Shown here: one piece after another, positions 52,429 to 61,469 of the stretch
Layout of the letters: each line of letters begins with the position of its first letter
Numbering within the stretch: position 1 is the first letter of the stretch
Notes under the pieces: generated by a model
What the model saw: only the letters and a program-made list of their open reading frames with translations
What the model was told of the DNA's origin: nothing
Databases searched by the model: none
Program-made: the position numbers and the translations under genes
Assembly (NCBI GenBank): GCA_963700305.1
Contig: CAVOXB010000011.1
Span: 1-64,000, forward strand
DNA length: 64,000 nt
Source of the DNA: Desulfomonile sp963700305
GTDB lineage: Bacteria > Desulfobacterota > Desulfomonilia > Desulfomonilales > Desulfomonilaceae
Reading direction: 5' to 3'

Positions 52429-53898
52429 ATGGAAACAAAATGTGAATTTTCTCAACTTACTATTCCCAATGATAACGTTTATATTCAGGTGGCTATTGGG
52501 TATGCAGATGAAATAGCAAGACAATTTGGATTTCAAGATAAAGACAGAGAAGACATATGCATCGCATTAAGCGAAGCGGTGAAAAATATCATAGAGAAGG
52601 GTTTTGAGCCTTATGAAAGGACCTCTCTGGATATTTCATGCGAGCGAGTTCCTTTGGGCCTAAGGATAGTGATTCGGGACATGGGAATGCCCCTTGACTC
52701 TACTCAAACTTCAAAACAGCTGTTGAGCTCTGAGATGACAAGTCTCATGGACGTGATCTCTGTCAATAATCTGGGAAGGGGCGGCAAAGAGACAGTTCTC
52801 GTCAAATATCTAAGAAATCAAGACATAAAAGAATCTTTTGAGGCATGTAATCTCGAACCTTATTCCCAAGCTCGACCTGAAACGGCTCGGGTTTCCGGGC
52901 CTATTCGTTTTACCGTACGGCAAATGAAGCCGGAAGAAGCAATAGAGGTTTCCCGGGCCGTGTACAGGGCGTACGGTTACTCGTACGCTGTCCCGCATGT
53001 GTACTATCCGGAAAGAATCATTGAGATCAACAAAAGTGGCCAAATGTATTCTGCTGTTGCAGTTACCGAGGACGGTGATCTTGCCGGCCACTGCGCAATG
53101 TTCAAGTGGGACCCCGCTGATCGAATAGCTGAATTGGGCTTGGGTGTGGTGAAGCCGGAATACAGGTCGCACGGAATATTCAACCTGTTGACCGCCCATT
53201 TGATTGATAAGGCTCGATTGGAAAACCTCATGGGTGTTTTCGGTCAAGCGGTTACTAATCATACGTATTCGCAGCAAGTTGGCCACAAATGCGGATTAAG
53301 GGATTGCGCGATCGCCCTAGCGGTAGTTCCTGAAACAGAGTCTTTCAGAGGAATTACGGAGCGACTTTTCCAGAGAGAAAGCCTGGTTGTGCATTTTCTA
53401 TATCTCAACAAACCGGCATCTTTGAGGATTTTTCCGCCTGATCGTCATAACAAAATGATAAGAAGGCTGTACAATGATTTGGAAATGGAACCGGAAATCA
53501 CGCTAGACACGAAAACAACCTTTGATCAAGGTGAATTCGTGATCAGGACTCAAACGGGAGGACCCAAAGGGTTCGTCCGAATTGAAGTGGAACGGTACGG
53601 AGAACGAGTAGTCTCCGAAGTGAAAGCAACCCTAAAGGATCTATGCTTCAAACGGTTCGATGTAATCCATTTGGTACTGGATCTTTGTGACCCAGCAACT
53701 TCGATTTATGTGGAACTTTTTGAAAGGCTGGGATTCTTTTTCGCTGGGATTCTTCCCGGTGGCTGCGCTGGTGATGCCTTGATTTTACAATATTTGAACA
53801 ATGTTTCGCTGGACTATGAGCAAATCAACGTGGACTCGCTACTCGGCAGAGCGTTGTTGACATATATCAAAGAGCTGGACCCAAACCTGAGGCTTTAG
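52429..53898 (+). CDS. Anti-sigma-kinase-like ATPase fused to GNAT acetyltransferase
   Basis: A 489-residue cytoplasmic protein. Residues about 1–125 match the RsbW-type HATPase: N-box ALSEAVKNIIEKGFE with Glu and Asn, G1-like RDMGMPLDS, and GRGGKETVLVKYL. Residues about 145–310 form a GNAT domain with the acetyl-CoA loop VVKPEYRSHGIFNLLTAHL, and the last 130 residues resemble a second, degenerate GNAT fold. The fusion suggests a switch that combines ATP binding with acetyl transfer; the partner sigma or anti-anti-sigma protein is not in the window. Start ATG 52429 lies one base after the SpoIIM stop. Confidence 0.78.
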   Translation: METKCEFSQLTIPNDNVYIQVAIGYADEIARQFGFQDKDREDICIALSEAVKNIIEKGFEPYERTSLDISCERVPLGLRIVIRDMGMPLDSTQTSKQLLSSEMTSLMDVISVNNLGRGGKETVLVKYLRNQDIKESFEACNLEPYSQARPETARVSGPIRFTVRQMKPEEAIEVSRAVYRAYGYSYAVPHVYYPERIIEINKSGQMYSAVAVTEDGDLAGHCAMFKWDPADRIAELGLGVVKPEYRSHGIFNLLTAHLIDKARLENLMGVFGQAVTNHTYSQQVGHKCGLRDCAIALAVVPETESFRGITERLFQRESLVVHFLYLNKPASLRIFPPDRHNKMIRRLYNDLEMEPEITLDTKTTFDQGEFVIRTQTGGPKGFVRIEVERYGERVVSEVKATLKDLCFKRFDVIHLVLDLCDPATSIYVELFERLGFFFAGILPGGCAGDALILQYLNNVSLDYEQINVDSLLGRALLTYIKELDPNLRL

Positions 53899-53960
53899 TC
53901 TGGAATCCGAAAAATAGCCTGCAGATTTAAAGGAAAGTATTCCCAGAGAGGAAATGTACC

Positions 53961-54521
53961 GTGGCAAATCCAGTGCTTCTGCTGATCGATATTCAGAATG
54001 ATTATTTCCCTGGCGGCAAAATGGAAGTCGAAGGCAGTATACAAGCAAGCGTGTGTGCGAAGGAATTGCTGACAATTTTCAGGAAAAAGAACCTCCCTGT
54101 AATTCATATCCAGCACTTTTCCGTCCGTCATGGAGCTACATTCTTAGTGCCAGGCACCAGAGGTGCGGACATTCACGAGAATGTAGCCCCAAAAGAGGGT
54201 GAACCGATTATTCAGAAGAATTATCCCAACAGTTTCAGAAACACGCCGCTGTTGGACTATCTACGTGGCCTGGGCGTGAGAAGATTGTTGATCGCTGGAA
54301 TGATGACGCACATGTGCGTGGACGCGACCATCAGGGCTGCCTTTGATCATGGTTTTGAATGCACCCTTGTAGGCGATGCTTGTGCAACAAAGAGGCTCTG
54401 TTTCGGCGACAAGTCGATTCCCGCGGATCACGTACACGCTGCTTTTTTGGCTGCATTGCACGGAATTTATGCAACTGTTGTCAGCACGGAGGATTTTGTG
54501 TCCTCGCTGAGCGAGACTTAA
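53961..54521 (+). CDS. Isochorismatase-like cysteine hydrolase
   Basis: A 186-residue hydrolase. GTG 53961 follows GAGAGGAAA. Catalytic triad of the family: Asp10 in LLLIDIQNDYF, Lys in IIQKNYPNSF, and Cys near 118 in MMTHMCVDATIRAA; the cis-peptide block GVRRLLIAGMMTH is present. Members cleave amides or vinyl ethers (nicotinamidase, isochorismatase). The substrate cannot be read from sequence, and there is no pathway context. Follows the ATPase–GNAT gene by 62 bp, so possibly in one transcript. Confidence 0.88.
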   Translation: MANPVLLLIDIQNDYFPGGKMEVEGSIQASVCAKELLTIFRKKNLPVIHIQHFSVRHGATFLVPGTRGADIHENVAPKEGEPIIQKNYPNSFRNTPLLDYLRGLGVRRLLIAGMMTHMCVDATIRAAFDHGFECTLVGDACATKRLCFGDKSIPADHVHAAFLAALHGIYATVVSTEDFVSSLSET

Positions 54522-55000
54522 TGTCTGGGTTGTTGGGTTTCTCAGTCAGTCAATGACGTCACGCGTATGCGTCACTGAATTTGGTATTTTCTTACCGTGT
54601 AGCCCCTTTTCGGCCCCACAGAAATAAATTGTAATGACTTGTGTTTTGTAGACACAGAATTTTTTCAGGGAGCGGGAGCCACGATCTTTTGGCATCAGTA
54701 TTCTTCGACCAATGTGCACTTATACGAAACAGTTATTAATATAATAATGTTGGATGTTGTGTCTTGGGAAGATTTGCTCGGACCTGCAGCATATCTCATT
54801 TGCCGTCTGCCGGCAGCGATGTCAACAGGTGTAGATTCGCGTTATAGGGTGAGACAAAATTTCTGCCCGATAGCGCAAAGAATGATGCGTAGCGGCAGGC
54901 CTCCGCGCCCGCCGTGGGTCGGCAGGGACGCCGACCCACGGCGAAGTCTCTGGGATTCGACCATCGGATAAACGTCATAAATTTTGGCAATCCCTATAAG
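54522..55000. other. Gene-free region with a GC-rich hairpin
   Basis: About 480 bp with no convincing gene. GCCGTGGGTCGGC (54911–54923) and GCCGACCCACGGC (54930–54942) form a perfect 13-bp stem around AGGGAC. The same loop sequence is found in the arms of the MITE-like repeats, so this may be a diverged relative of that family. Confidence 0.55.
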
Positions 55001-55255
55001 ATGTGTGAACTTTCAAGAATAGAGAGGGCATTATTCATGGAAGAACTCGATTTGGTTTTGGAAGAGAAGAACGTGCTTCTACAACAGATGATACAGATGA
55101 AAACTTTGGAAGAGAGCCTTGAAACACGTAGTTGGATGAACCCTCGACAGCTCGAAGAGCTCGAACTGAACATACATGCCGGAGAACAAAGGCTCTGGGA
55201 ATTAGACAAAATCCTGGAGGACATGTCGCGTCATAAAGATACCCCGGACGACTGA
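55001..55255 (+). CDS. Small coiled-coil protein, unknown function
   Basis: An 84-residue acidic helical protein. From ATG 55001 (or 55037) it reads as two heptad-patterned helices (RALFMEELDLVLEEKNVLLQ; QLEELELNIHAGEQRLWELDK). No ribosome site is clear. The frame is open further up, but that sequence is the GC-rich hairpin. Family not recognised; a coding call rests on composition and heptads only. Confidence 0.5.
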   Translation: MCELSRIERALFMEELDLVLEEKNVLLQQMIQMKTLEESLETRSWMNPRQLEELELNIHAGEQRLWELDKILEDMSRHKDTPDD

Positions 55256-55371
55256 CTCAACAATAGAAAAACAAGTTTCGGCCGCAGACAAAAGAGGATG
55301 AGTGCGGATGAGGAAGGTCTCTGAAGCAGCGCTGATATTCTTTCATTCGCGGCTGAAGAAGGATTTTCAGC

Positions 55372-56205
55372 TTAAGGCTTATAATACATTAACTCCCTGC
55401 CGTGAGGGGCGGTATCATTAATAATTTTGGACACTTCACTATCAGTCATAGGATTAAAGGATGCAGCGAACTGCACATTTTCTTTGAGCTGACCGATTGT
55501 ATCGCATCCCACAACAGCTGTACTTATGCGCTGTGACAACGCGAATCTGAAGAAGGGTTGCATTGAGGAATACCAGGGAAGCTGCTTAGCGAAGCCCCGG
55601 AAATAAATCTTCATCCCTATTATTCCCATGCCTTTTTCATTGGCGGTCGGAAGCACCTGCTCTATAAAACTGTCGTACGAGGGTTCCGCAGGATTAATCG
55701 GAAGAAGTACTGTATCGAAATCAAACATTTCCATGCATTTTATAAGTTGAAGCGGATCCTGGTGCCCAGTGACTCCGATAAACCTGACAAGGCCCTTCTG
55801 TTTGGCTTCCACAAATGCTTCCAAAGCGCCATCAGGGCCAAAGATCTCGTCCACATCTTCATCAGTTCGCACATCGTGAACCTGCCATAAATCCAGGTAG
55901 TCGGTTTCCATGTTTTTCAGCGTTTGTTCCAGATGTTGTAGTGCGCCATCCTTGGATCTGGAATGTGACTTACTGGTAAGAAATATATCTTTTCGTCTTT
56001 CTTTAAGCGCTTTTCCATAATATGCTTCGCTGCCCGAATAGGCCCTTGCCGACTCGAAATAATTTATTCCAGAATCCAGAGCAGCTCTAATTAATTCGTA
56101 CGATTGTTTATCAAAGCCGTAAGTCCTCAGTATTCCCTCGCCCCCAAGGCCGAGAATAGTGACATCCACTCCTGTTTTGCCCAGCCTTCTCTTTGGAATT
56201 TCCAT
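55372..56205 (-). CDS. Aldo/keto reductase
   Basis: A 277-residue NAD(P)H-dependent oxidoreductase with a TIM-barrel fold. ATG 56205 has AGGAG upstream. MEIPKRRLGKTGVDVTILGLGGEG opens the barrel, NYFESARAYSGSE holds the catalytic Tyr, FLTSKSHSRSKD the Lys, and DYLDLWQVHD the His. Reduces aldehydes or ketones; the physiological substrate is unknown. It lacks the C-terminal ferredoxin domain found in some relatives. No operon partner. Confidence 0.9.
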   Translation of the reverse strand: MEIPKRRLGKTGVDVTILGLGGEGILRTYGFDKQSYELIRAALDSGINYFESARAYSGSEAYYGKALKERRKDIFLTSKSHSRSKDGALQHLEQTLKNMETDYLDLWQVHDVRTDEDVDEIFGPDGALEAFVEAKQKGLVRFIGVTGHQDPLQLIKCMEMFDFDTVLLPINPAEPSYDSFIEQVLPTANEKGMGIIGMKIYFRGFAKQLPWYSSMQPFFRFALSQRISTAVVGCDTIGQLKENVQFAASFNPMTDSEVSKIINDTAPHGRELMYYKP

Positions 56206-56493
56206 AACCGGCTCCTAATCTAATCCTGACAACATTTCACTCCATTACGCCGATACACCAGCAAACAACTGGTAATCCTGTATATCACTCCTGTGGTATT
56301 GTCCAGCGATGATAATATTTTTCAGTTGTTCGTTCATTTACCCTCATTATACTATAATATGAATGGGTATTTTCGAAATAATTTCAATAAATCGATCTAC
56401 GCTTTTCTTTCATTTTCGCAAAATCGGCAGAGCAAATTCTGAATTTCCAGAAGTTCGTGGCAAGCGGTGCGGCGTCGATTTCGAATAGCATAC

Positions 56494-57816
56494 TCATTGC
56501 CAAATGGTTTCCATGTGGGTTTTCCACTCTCGCAATGACGCCAAGGCTCGCTCCACCACGACTGTTTTCTTGAGCTTCTTTGGGACCTTATTTGGGGGGG
56601 GATCAATGATTCCGAAGTTTACGTTCATTGGCTCGAATTTCTTCTTAGCCGAAAGATCTCTGGTGTGTTTCAGCAACGCGCCTACTGCTGTGGCCGACGG
56701 AGGCGGCAAAGGAGTAATGCCTTTGGATAAAAAAGCAGCCATAATCCCTACTGCAAGACCGGAAGCAGTGGATTCCAGGTAGCCCTCGACCCCGGTGATT
56801 TGACCCGCAAAAAACATTTGAGGACGTGCTCTGGCCCTGGAATGAAGGTCCAACAGTCTGGGCGAATCCAGGTACGTATTTCTATGGATGGATCCGAGTC
56901 GCACAAAATCTGCCTTCTCCAATCCTGGAATCATACGAAACACACGGTCTTGCTCCGGATGCGTCATCTTCGTCTGGAATCCCACGAGATTGTACAGACT
57001 GCATTCCTTGTTTTCAGCCCGTAATTGCACCACGGCATACGGTTGCTCACCGGTTGCAGGATCCTTGAGCCCAACCGGCTTCATGGGTCCAAACGCCAGT
57101 GTATCGGGTCCTCGCGAGGCCAGCACTTCTATTGGAAGACACCCTTCAAAATGAGGTATTTTCTCGAACGGGTACGGATCGACCTTGGCAGCAGCTACAA
57201 TCGCCGCAACAAAATCTCTGTACAATTGCTCATCCATAGCGGAGTTCAAGTAATCACCCTCGCCATCACCATAGCGCGAAGCCCTGAAGAGCTTGATCAT
57301 ATCCAGCGATTCAGCTGTTACGATTGGCGCGATGGCATCATAAAAAGAAAGCCCCTCACCTCCAAGCAACCCTGCTATATCTGCTGTTAAGGCATCCGAC
57401 GTCAAAGGACCAGTTGCAATTATCATCAGATCATCTGTTTCATCCGTGATCTTCTTTAATTCATGTCTTTCCAATGAAATCAGTCTATTACTGGCAATTC
57501 TATCAGTGATGTACTTGGAAAAAAGTTCACGATCCACTGCCAGTGCTTTTCCAGCTGGAACCCTGTTAAGGTCCGCGGCTTCCATGATAAGCGAATCCAG
57601 AATGCGCAATTCTTCTTTTAGCAGACCCGATGCAGACCCAAACTCGCCGGATCGAAAAGAATTGGAACATACCAGTTCGCCCAAATTCTCGGAGCTGTGC
57701 GCCGGAGAAAATTTCACCGGCTTCATTTCAATCAAGCGAACCGGCACTTTCCTTTTGGCCAATTGCCATGCCGCCTCGCACCCTGCCAGCCCGCCGCCTA
57801 TTACAGTAATACCCAT
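56494..57816 (-). CDS. trmFO: tRNA (uracil-54-C5) methyltransferase, folate- and FAD-dependent
   Basis: A 440-residue flavoprotein that methylates U54 of tRNA using methylenetetrahydrofolate. ATG 57816 is chosen: the FAD dinucleotide site (ITVIGGGLAGCEAAWQLA) begins at residue 3, and AGGA lies upstream; a start at 57849 only adds 11 residues. Family blocks AHSSENLGELVCSNSFRS, FEGCLPIEVLASRGPDTLAFGPMKPVGL and GQITGVEGYLESTASGL are all present. Length is normal. It is intact, unlike many genes in the window. Its usual neighbour topA is not here. Confidence 0.95.
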   Translation of the reverse strand: MGITVIGGGLAGCEAAWQLAKRKVPVRLIEMKPVKFSPAHSSENLGELVCSNSFRSGEFGSASGLLKEELRILDSLIMEAADLNRVPAGKALAVDRELFSKYITDRIASNRLISLERHELKKITDETDDLMIIATGPLTSDALTADIAGLLGGEGLSFYDAIAPIVTAESLDMIKLFRASRYGDGEGDYLNSAMDEQLYRDFVAAIVAAAKVDPYPFEKIPHFEGCLPIEVLASRGPDTLAFGPMKPVGLKDPATGEQPYAVVQLRAENKECSLYNLVGFQTKMTHPEQDRVFRMIPGLEKADFVRLGSIHRNTYLDSPRLLDLHSRARARPQMFFAGQITGVEGYLESTASGLAVGIMAAFLSKGITPLPPPSATAVGALLKHTRDLSAKKKFEPMNVNFGIIDPPPNKVPKKLKKTVVVERALASLREWKTHMETIWQ

Positions 57817-58110
57817 GATTCGTTCCTGGTCGATTGCTAAAACCGGCAATCGTTATTTTCCTGGACTTTTCCAGCAATAATAACTCGGGGAGCACAATAG
57901 TCAAAGCCCCCCGGACTTCAAAACCACGAGAGACTCGAAGTCTTTGTGCGGGAATTTCGTTTGATTTCGGCGGCATCGGGCAAGGATCTAGTCGGCGTAC
58001 ACGCTGATCCATGCCGTGTAATTACAGATATTTACCCAAGCAACCTACGTACACATGAATGAGATTATCGTTTTTTTTTATAACAACCGATTATTAAAGT
58101 AATATTTTTA

Positions 58111-58240
58111 TTGACAAGCTTTTGGAAATGGGTAATTGAACAAAAACAGATAGTTTGAACTGGAGGAAGGGTATGTTGAGAAGTTATCCCTTTACTTACC
58201 GGTTTTTTCTTAAATTTCCCTTTACAGATTCCTCGGATTA
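58111..58240 (+). promoter_or_regulatory. Diverged duplicate of the 58.7-kb gene's promoter and leader
   Basis: TTGACA at 58111, then GGAGGAAGGG at 58162, ATG 58173 and TTGAGAAGTTATCCCTTTAC. The same order and spacing precede the outer-membrane gene (TTGACA 58698, GGAGGAAGGG about 58750, ATG 58763, AGAAGTTGCTCCTTTAC). The frame from ATG 58173 closes after 22 codons, so this looks like a truncated gene copy. The rest of the 900-bp gap from 57,817 to 58,762 contains nothing else I can support. Confidence 0.55.
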
Positions 58241-58697
58241 GCTCGCGAGCAAAATGACGCTTGTCGTTCTTGTCTCGAACCAGGGATGACAGAAACGCTA
58301 TAGCTTGCGGCCGTATTCGAAACACAGCGCGTACTCTTTCACTCGGAACACCTACGGTGAGCAGAAGTGGCTATTGAGCCTGTCCTCCCAGACGAAGCTT
58401 GCCGGATCAGGCTGTTTTGGGGTGAGAATTGTCGAATGATGGGGGGATCAAATCTCTCCTAAAGTGGATTCGTACGCGCGGACTTCATGGATCACTTGAA
58501 AAAACTTTCAGTCCATTTCGCGTCCTGTAGTGATTCTTTTACTTAAAAAATCTGTTTAATTGATAGAAAGCATACTTTTTATAATAAACTACTTTAATAT
58601 TTTGTGTCAATGATTAATAATTGTTTCGTTAAGCCTGTAAAAATAAGTTTATTCTAGAAAAAAAACCAAACATCCCGTTTATCTTCATATTTTTTTC

Positions 58698-58726
58698 TTG
58701 ACACTAAGTCGCAAAAAATATTTAAG
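58698..58726 (+). promoter_or_regulatory. Candidate sigma-70-type promoter of the 58.7-kb gene
   Basis: TTGACA at 58698–58703 and an AT-rich −10 candidate, TATTTA at 58719–58724 (15-bp spacer), lie about 40 bases before the start. The −35 is perfect; the −10 spacing is short. Conserved −35 in the duplicated copy supports its being functional. Confidence 0.45.
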
Positions 58727-58762
58727 CATTGCCAGTTAGTTCGAGCTGGGAGGAAGGGATCA

Positions 58763-59807
58763 ATGAGAAGTTGCTCCTTTACGCTACTGGTATGCTTAGT
58801 TTTTTTCATCATGTGTGTCGGCATTGTAAACGCCGAATCTCATGACTTCATTAACGTAAACATCATCAACCCTTACAATACATCGGACGCCCCTGTTTTT
58901 AGATCAGGCCCCACGAAACGCGCACCGGTGCAATTCAAGCAGGCGTCGGCTCCATATTTTGGTCCGCGATATGCGCCTCCACCGATGCCTGGTCCTATTA
59001 CTAAATGTAAAGGACCGGTTTGTGCGCCGCAGCCTGTGTGTGGGCCTGTGAATACATGTTGTATTTTACCTAGACGTTGGCCTGGGCAATTGGAATTGGG
59101 CACTCAGGTATTTTTTGCTCAAGTGCGAGGTACTTTTCACTTCCCTGCGGTCGTGGCCGGCATCCCTGCATCTGATGTATCTTTTTATGATGTGGGCATC
59201 AAACCGACCGCCACCTTGCTGGAGTATTCGGCAAAATACCAGATCGATCCGCGATGGGCCGTGTATTACTCAATAATGCCCATCCAGTTAGACGGCAGCC
59301 GCACTCTCGAAAGATCCTTTTGGTACAGGATCTTTCTTTTACCCTGCGGGCACCCGCGTCAACACCAAATGGACCTTCACTTATCAAAGAGTGGGGCTGA
59401 TGTATCAGCCCGTTGTAACTTGCGATGCTGCTGTATCCTTATTCGCGGGCTGGACATTCAACGATCAAAGGCTGCAGCTTCAGAGTGAAATTTGCGCTGG
59501 TCAGGCGTGCAGATTGGACCGGACCAGGAACATGGTGAACACTGGCGCTGAGTTTCAGAGATGCCTCCGCACTTTGCCAAATGGCGCCACTTTGGCTTGT
59601 GACAATAAGGCGGAGGTGATTTGGTTGGACGGTACTATCGGTGTGGATGTTCAGGCAGGTATGCGTTTTAGCGTTCCACTGGGTGCAGGTCGATGGGGTT
59701 ATGCGAAAGGTGGTTATCGTTTTCTGAATTTTAATGAAAGTCGTGATGATCTGAAACTTGACTCCTCTTTTGAAGGCGGTTTTGTGGAAGGCGGCGTGAT
59801 CTTCTAA
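58763..59807 (+). CDS. Predicted outer-membrane beta-barrel protein, one frameshift
   Basis: About 347 residues after correction. ATG 58763 follows GGGAGGAAGGG. Signal peptide 1–24; then a Pro/Cys-rich segment (CKGPVCAPQPVCGPVNTCC) and a barrel-like region of alternating strands ending in FVEGGVIF, with terminal Phe. The strand GQLELGTQVFFAQVRGTF and a Gly/aromatic pattern suit an outer-membrane protein. The break at a T4 run (59318–59321) is cured by one base fewer (SFGTGSFFYPAGTRVNTKW). Family not identified; the Cys-rich linker is unusual. A possible surface protein. Confidence 0.7.
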
Positions 59808-59963
59808 CACCGGCAAGTTTTTTGTGAATGGCGCCGGAACTGAATGTCCATCAGATGGGGCTTTGATACCTGCCTTGATTGAATGTCCACTCTCAAGGGC
59901 AATACAGGAGCAAAGCTATCCTCCTCCGGCGCCATTCTTTCTTTACACCAACCCCCAAAAAAC

Positions 59964-60011
59964 GAAAAGCCCGAAAACGGCTGAAAACAGCCGCCCCTTT
60001 CAGGGCTTTTC
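59964..60011. terminator. Nested stem-loop, possible terminator
   Basis: Outer stem GAAAAGCCC (59964–59972) with GGGCTTTTC (60003–60011); inner stem CGGCTG (59978–59983) with CAGCCG (59988–59993) around AAAA. It lies about 160 bp after the outer-membrane gene. A further inverted repeat AATGGCGCCGGA (59827)…TCCGGCGCCATT (59925) flanks it upstream. It works equally in both orientations on paper. A third leader-like GGGTATGTTGAGAAGT follows at about 60,025. Confidence 0.5.
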
Positions 60012-60325
60012 ATTAAGACGAAAGGGTATGTTGAGAAGTACGTCCCTAGTATCACATTTCTTGCGCATGGCAAACTATTTTTCTTTGAATAAACCTTTTT
60101 TCGATCGCCTGACATCTTTTTCTTGATTCAGACCAGTCCGTCGTCTTTGAATTGACCATGTTTCCAGAAGCCTTCTTGACATTGCAGAAACACATCAGTA
60201 CAGAATACGAAATCTTAAAAAATACCAAATCTAGGCAATTTACAAACAAATTCAAATGTGATATTTTTGACAGATCCGGTCTTTATCGCTCATTGATCGG
60301 AAAATCAAAATAGGAGGCTTCAGGG

Positions 60326-61046
60326 ATGATCGTAACTGACGAAACTCGGCGTCCCCTATCATCGGGTCAGAAACCCGCAGGCGGCTGGACGACTCTGCAT
60401 TCATGGATATTTCTGGCTATCTTTGCCCTGGGGCTATTTGTTATAGCAGTGCAAAACAGATATCACTATCTGAGCCCGGTAGGTTTGGGAAAGGCTTACA
60501 GGATTGACAAAATCTTCGGCGGAATACAAGAATTTGAGCCGGCTCAAGGTTGGATAAAGGCTGAACTTAGAGCCATTTCACAGCCCCAGGCCCTATCCAT
60601 GGCTGATCCGCTAGGTTCCCCTCCCATGCCAATGCACATGCCTGGTGGCATTCCACCAGGGGCAATGCATCCGGGAGCTATCGCTCCCGGTACAGTACAG
60701 TCCAGAGCCAAGTATGAACATCCCACAAGTGAGCAAAGAAGGCATCATTCCGCCTAAAGAAGCTAAAGTCCCCAACGCCGGTGTTCAGCAACCAAAGGAG
60801 ATGACCGCTGACGAAAAATTCAGCGCATTCAAGAAAGTGTTTCCTAATTTCGGTAAGGATGAATTTATGCTGGCTAATGATGACCTATATCCTGACTGGA
60901 AAAAAAGTATTGCTCCAAACGGGAGCTGGAATGACTTCTTAAATACTTACGGGCAATTCATACAATGGTGGAATGACGCCGGTTCTCCGCCCGAGCCTGG
61001 GCTGAAGCTTTGGAAAGATTTTGTGTCTTCAGTGAAAAAGCACTAG
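60326..61046 (+). CDS. Single-pass membrane protein with Pro/Met-rich linker, one frameshift
   Basis: About 239 residues. ATG 60326 follows AGGAGG. One helix (about 27–45, WIFLAIFALGLFVIAV), then a linker rich in Pro, Met and Gly (PPMPMHMPGGIPPGAMHPG) and an acidic, Trp-containing C-terminal domain (TADEKFSAFKKVFPNF…WNDFLNTYGQFIQWWNDAG). A frame break near 60,702 is cured by dropping one base (TVQSEPSMNIPQV-like). No family recognised. It follows the outer-membrane gene by about 500 bp. Confidence 0.6.
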
Positions 61047-61084
61047 TCTTTTGGATTATCATTCAGTCACGGGGCGAGAGTGCC

Positions 61085-61345
61085 TTTCCGAACATGTCGT
61101 TGCAACCGGAGCGAAGCAATCTCCTCATGGCGACCGAGATTGCTTCGTCCCACCGCTCCCTGCAATGACAATCTTTCTCGCTTACAGCAATCCTAAATTA
61201 TTTGTCAGTGTTCTTGGAATGGCAGCGTCACCACGGACTTGATCTCGTGGGCGTTAGAATAAGACCGTCTGTGGTCTCTATAGTGGCGGCCGGCGTCCCT
61301 CTGCCGGCCAGATGGTGGTCTTCATACGCTCGCCATTGAGGAAGC
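61085..61345. repeat. REP-like hairpin (copy 2) and half of a MITE-like element (copy 3)
   Basis: GAAGCAATCTC…GAGATTGCTTC at about 61,093–61,150 with CGCTCCCTGCAATGAC matches the element at 35,900. Directly after it, CACGGACTTGATCTCGTGGGCGTTAGAATA and TAGTGGCGGCCGGCGTCCCT (61,281) match the left half of the 32-kb and 48-kb elements; the right arm is missing. Together they fill most of the 420-bp gap before gyrB, which contains no gene. Confidence 0.65.
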
Positions 61346-61469
61346 TTTCCGGGTTATTCACTTCGGAAGGCCAAATGGACATCCTTTTTGGGAACTGCAC
61401 CAAGAGTGTTTGTTTACTGGACTCAGAAGTCTTCCCTCTTTGTTCCTGCATTTCAAGACAATTCTATAA

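Noticed and set aside
58065..58325. An 86-codon minus-strand frame in the gap after trmFO
   Set aside because: No ribosome site, Lys/Ile-rich from AT-rich DNA, and it lies over the duplicated leader of the plus-strand gene.
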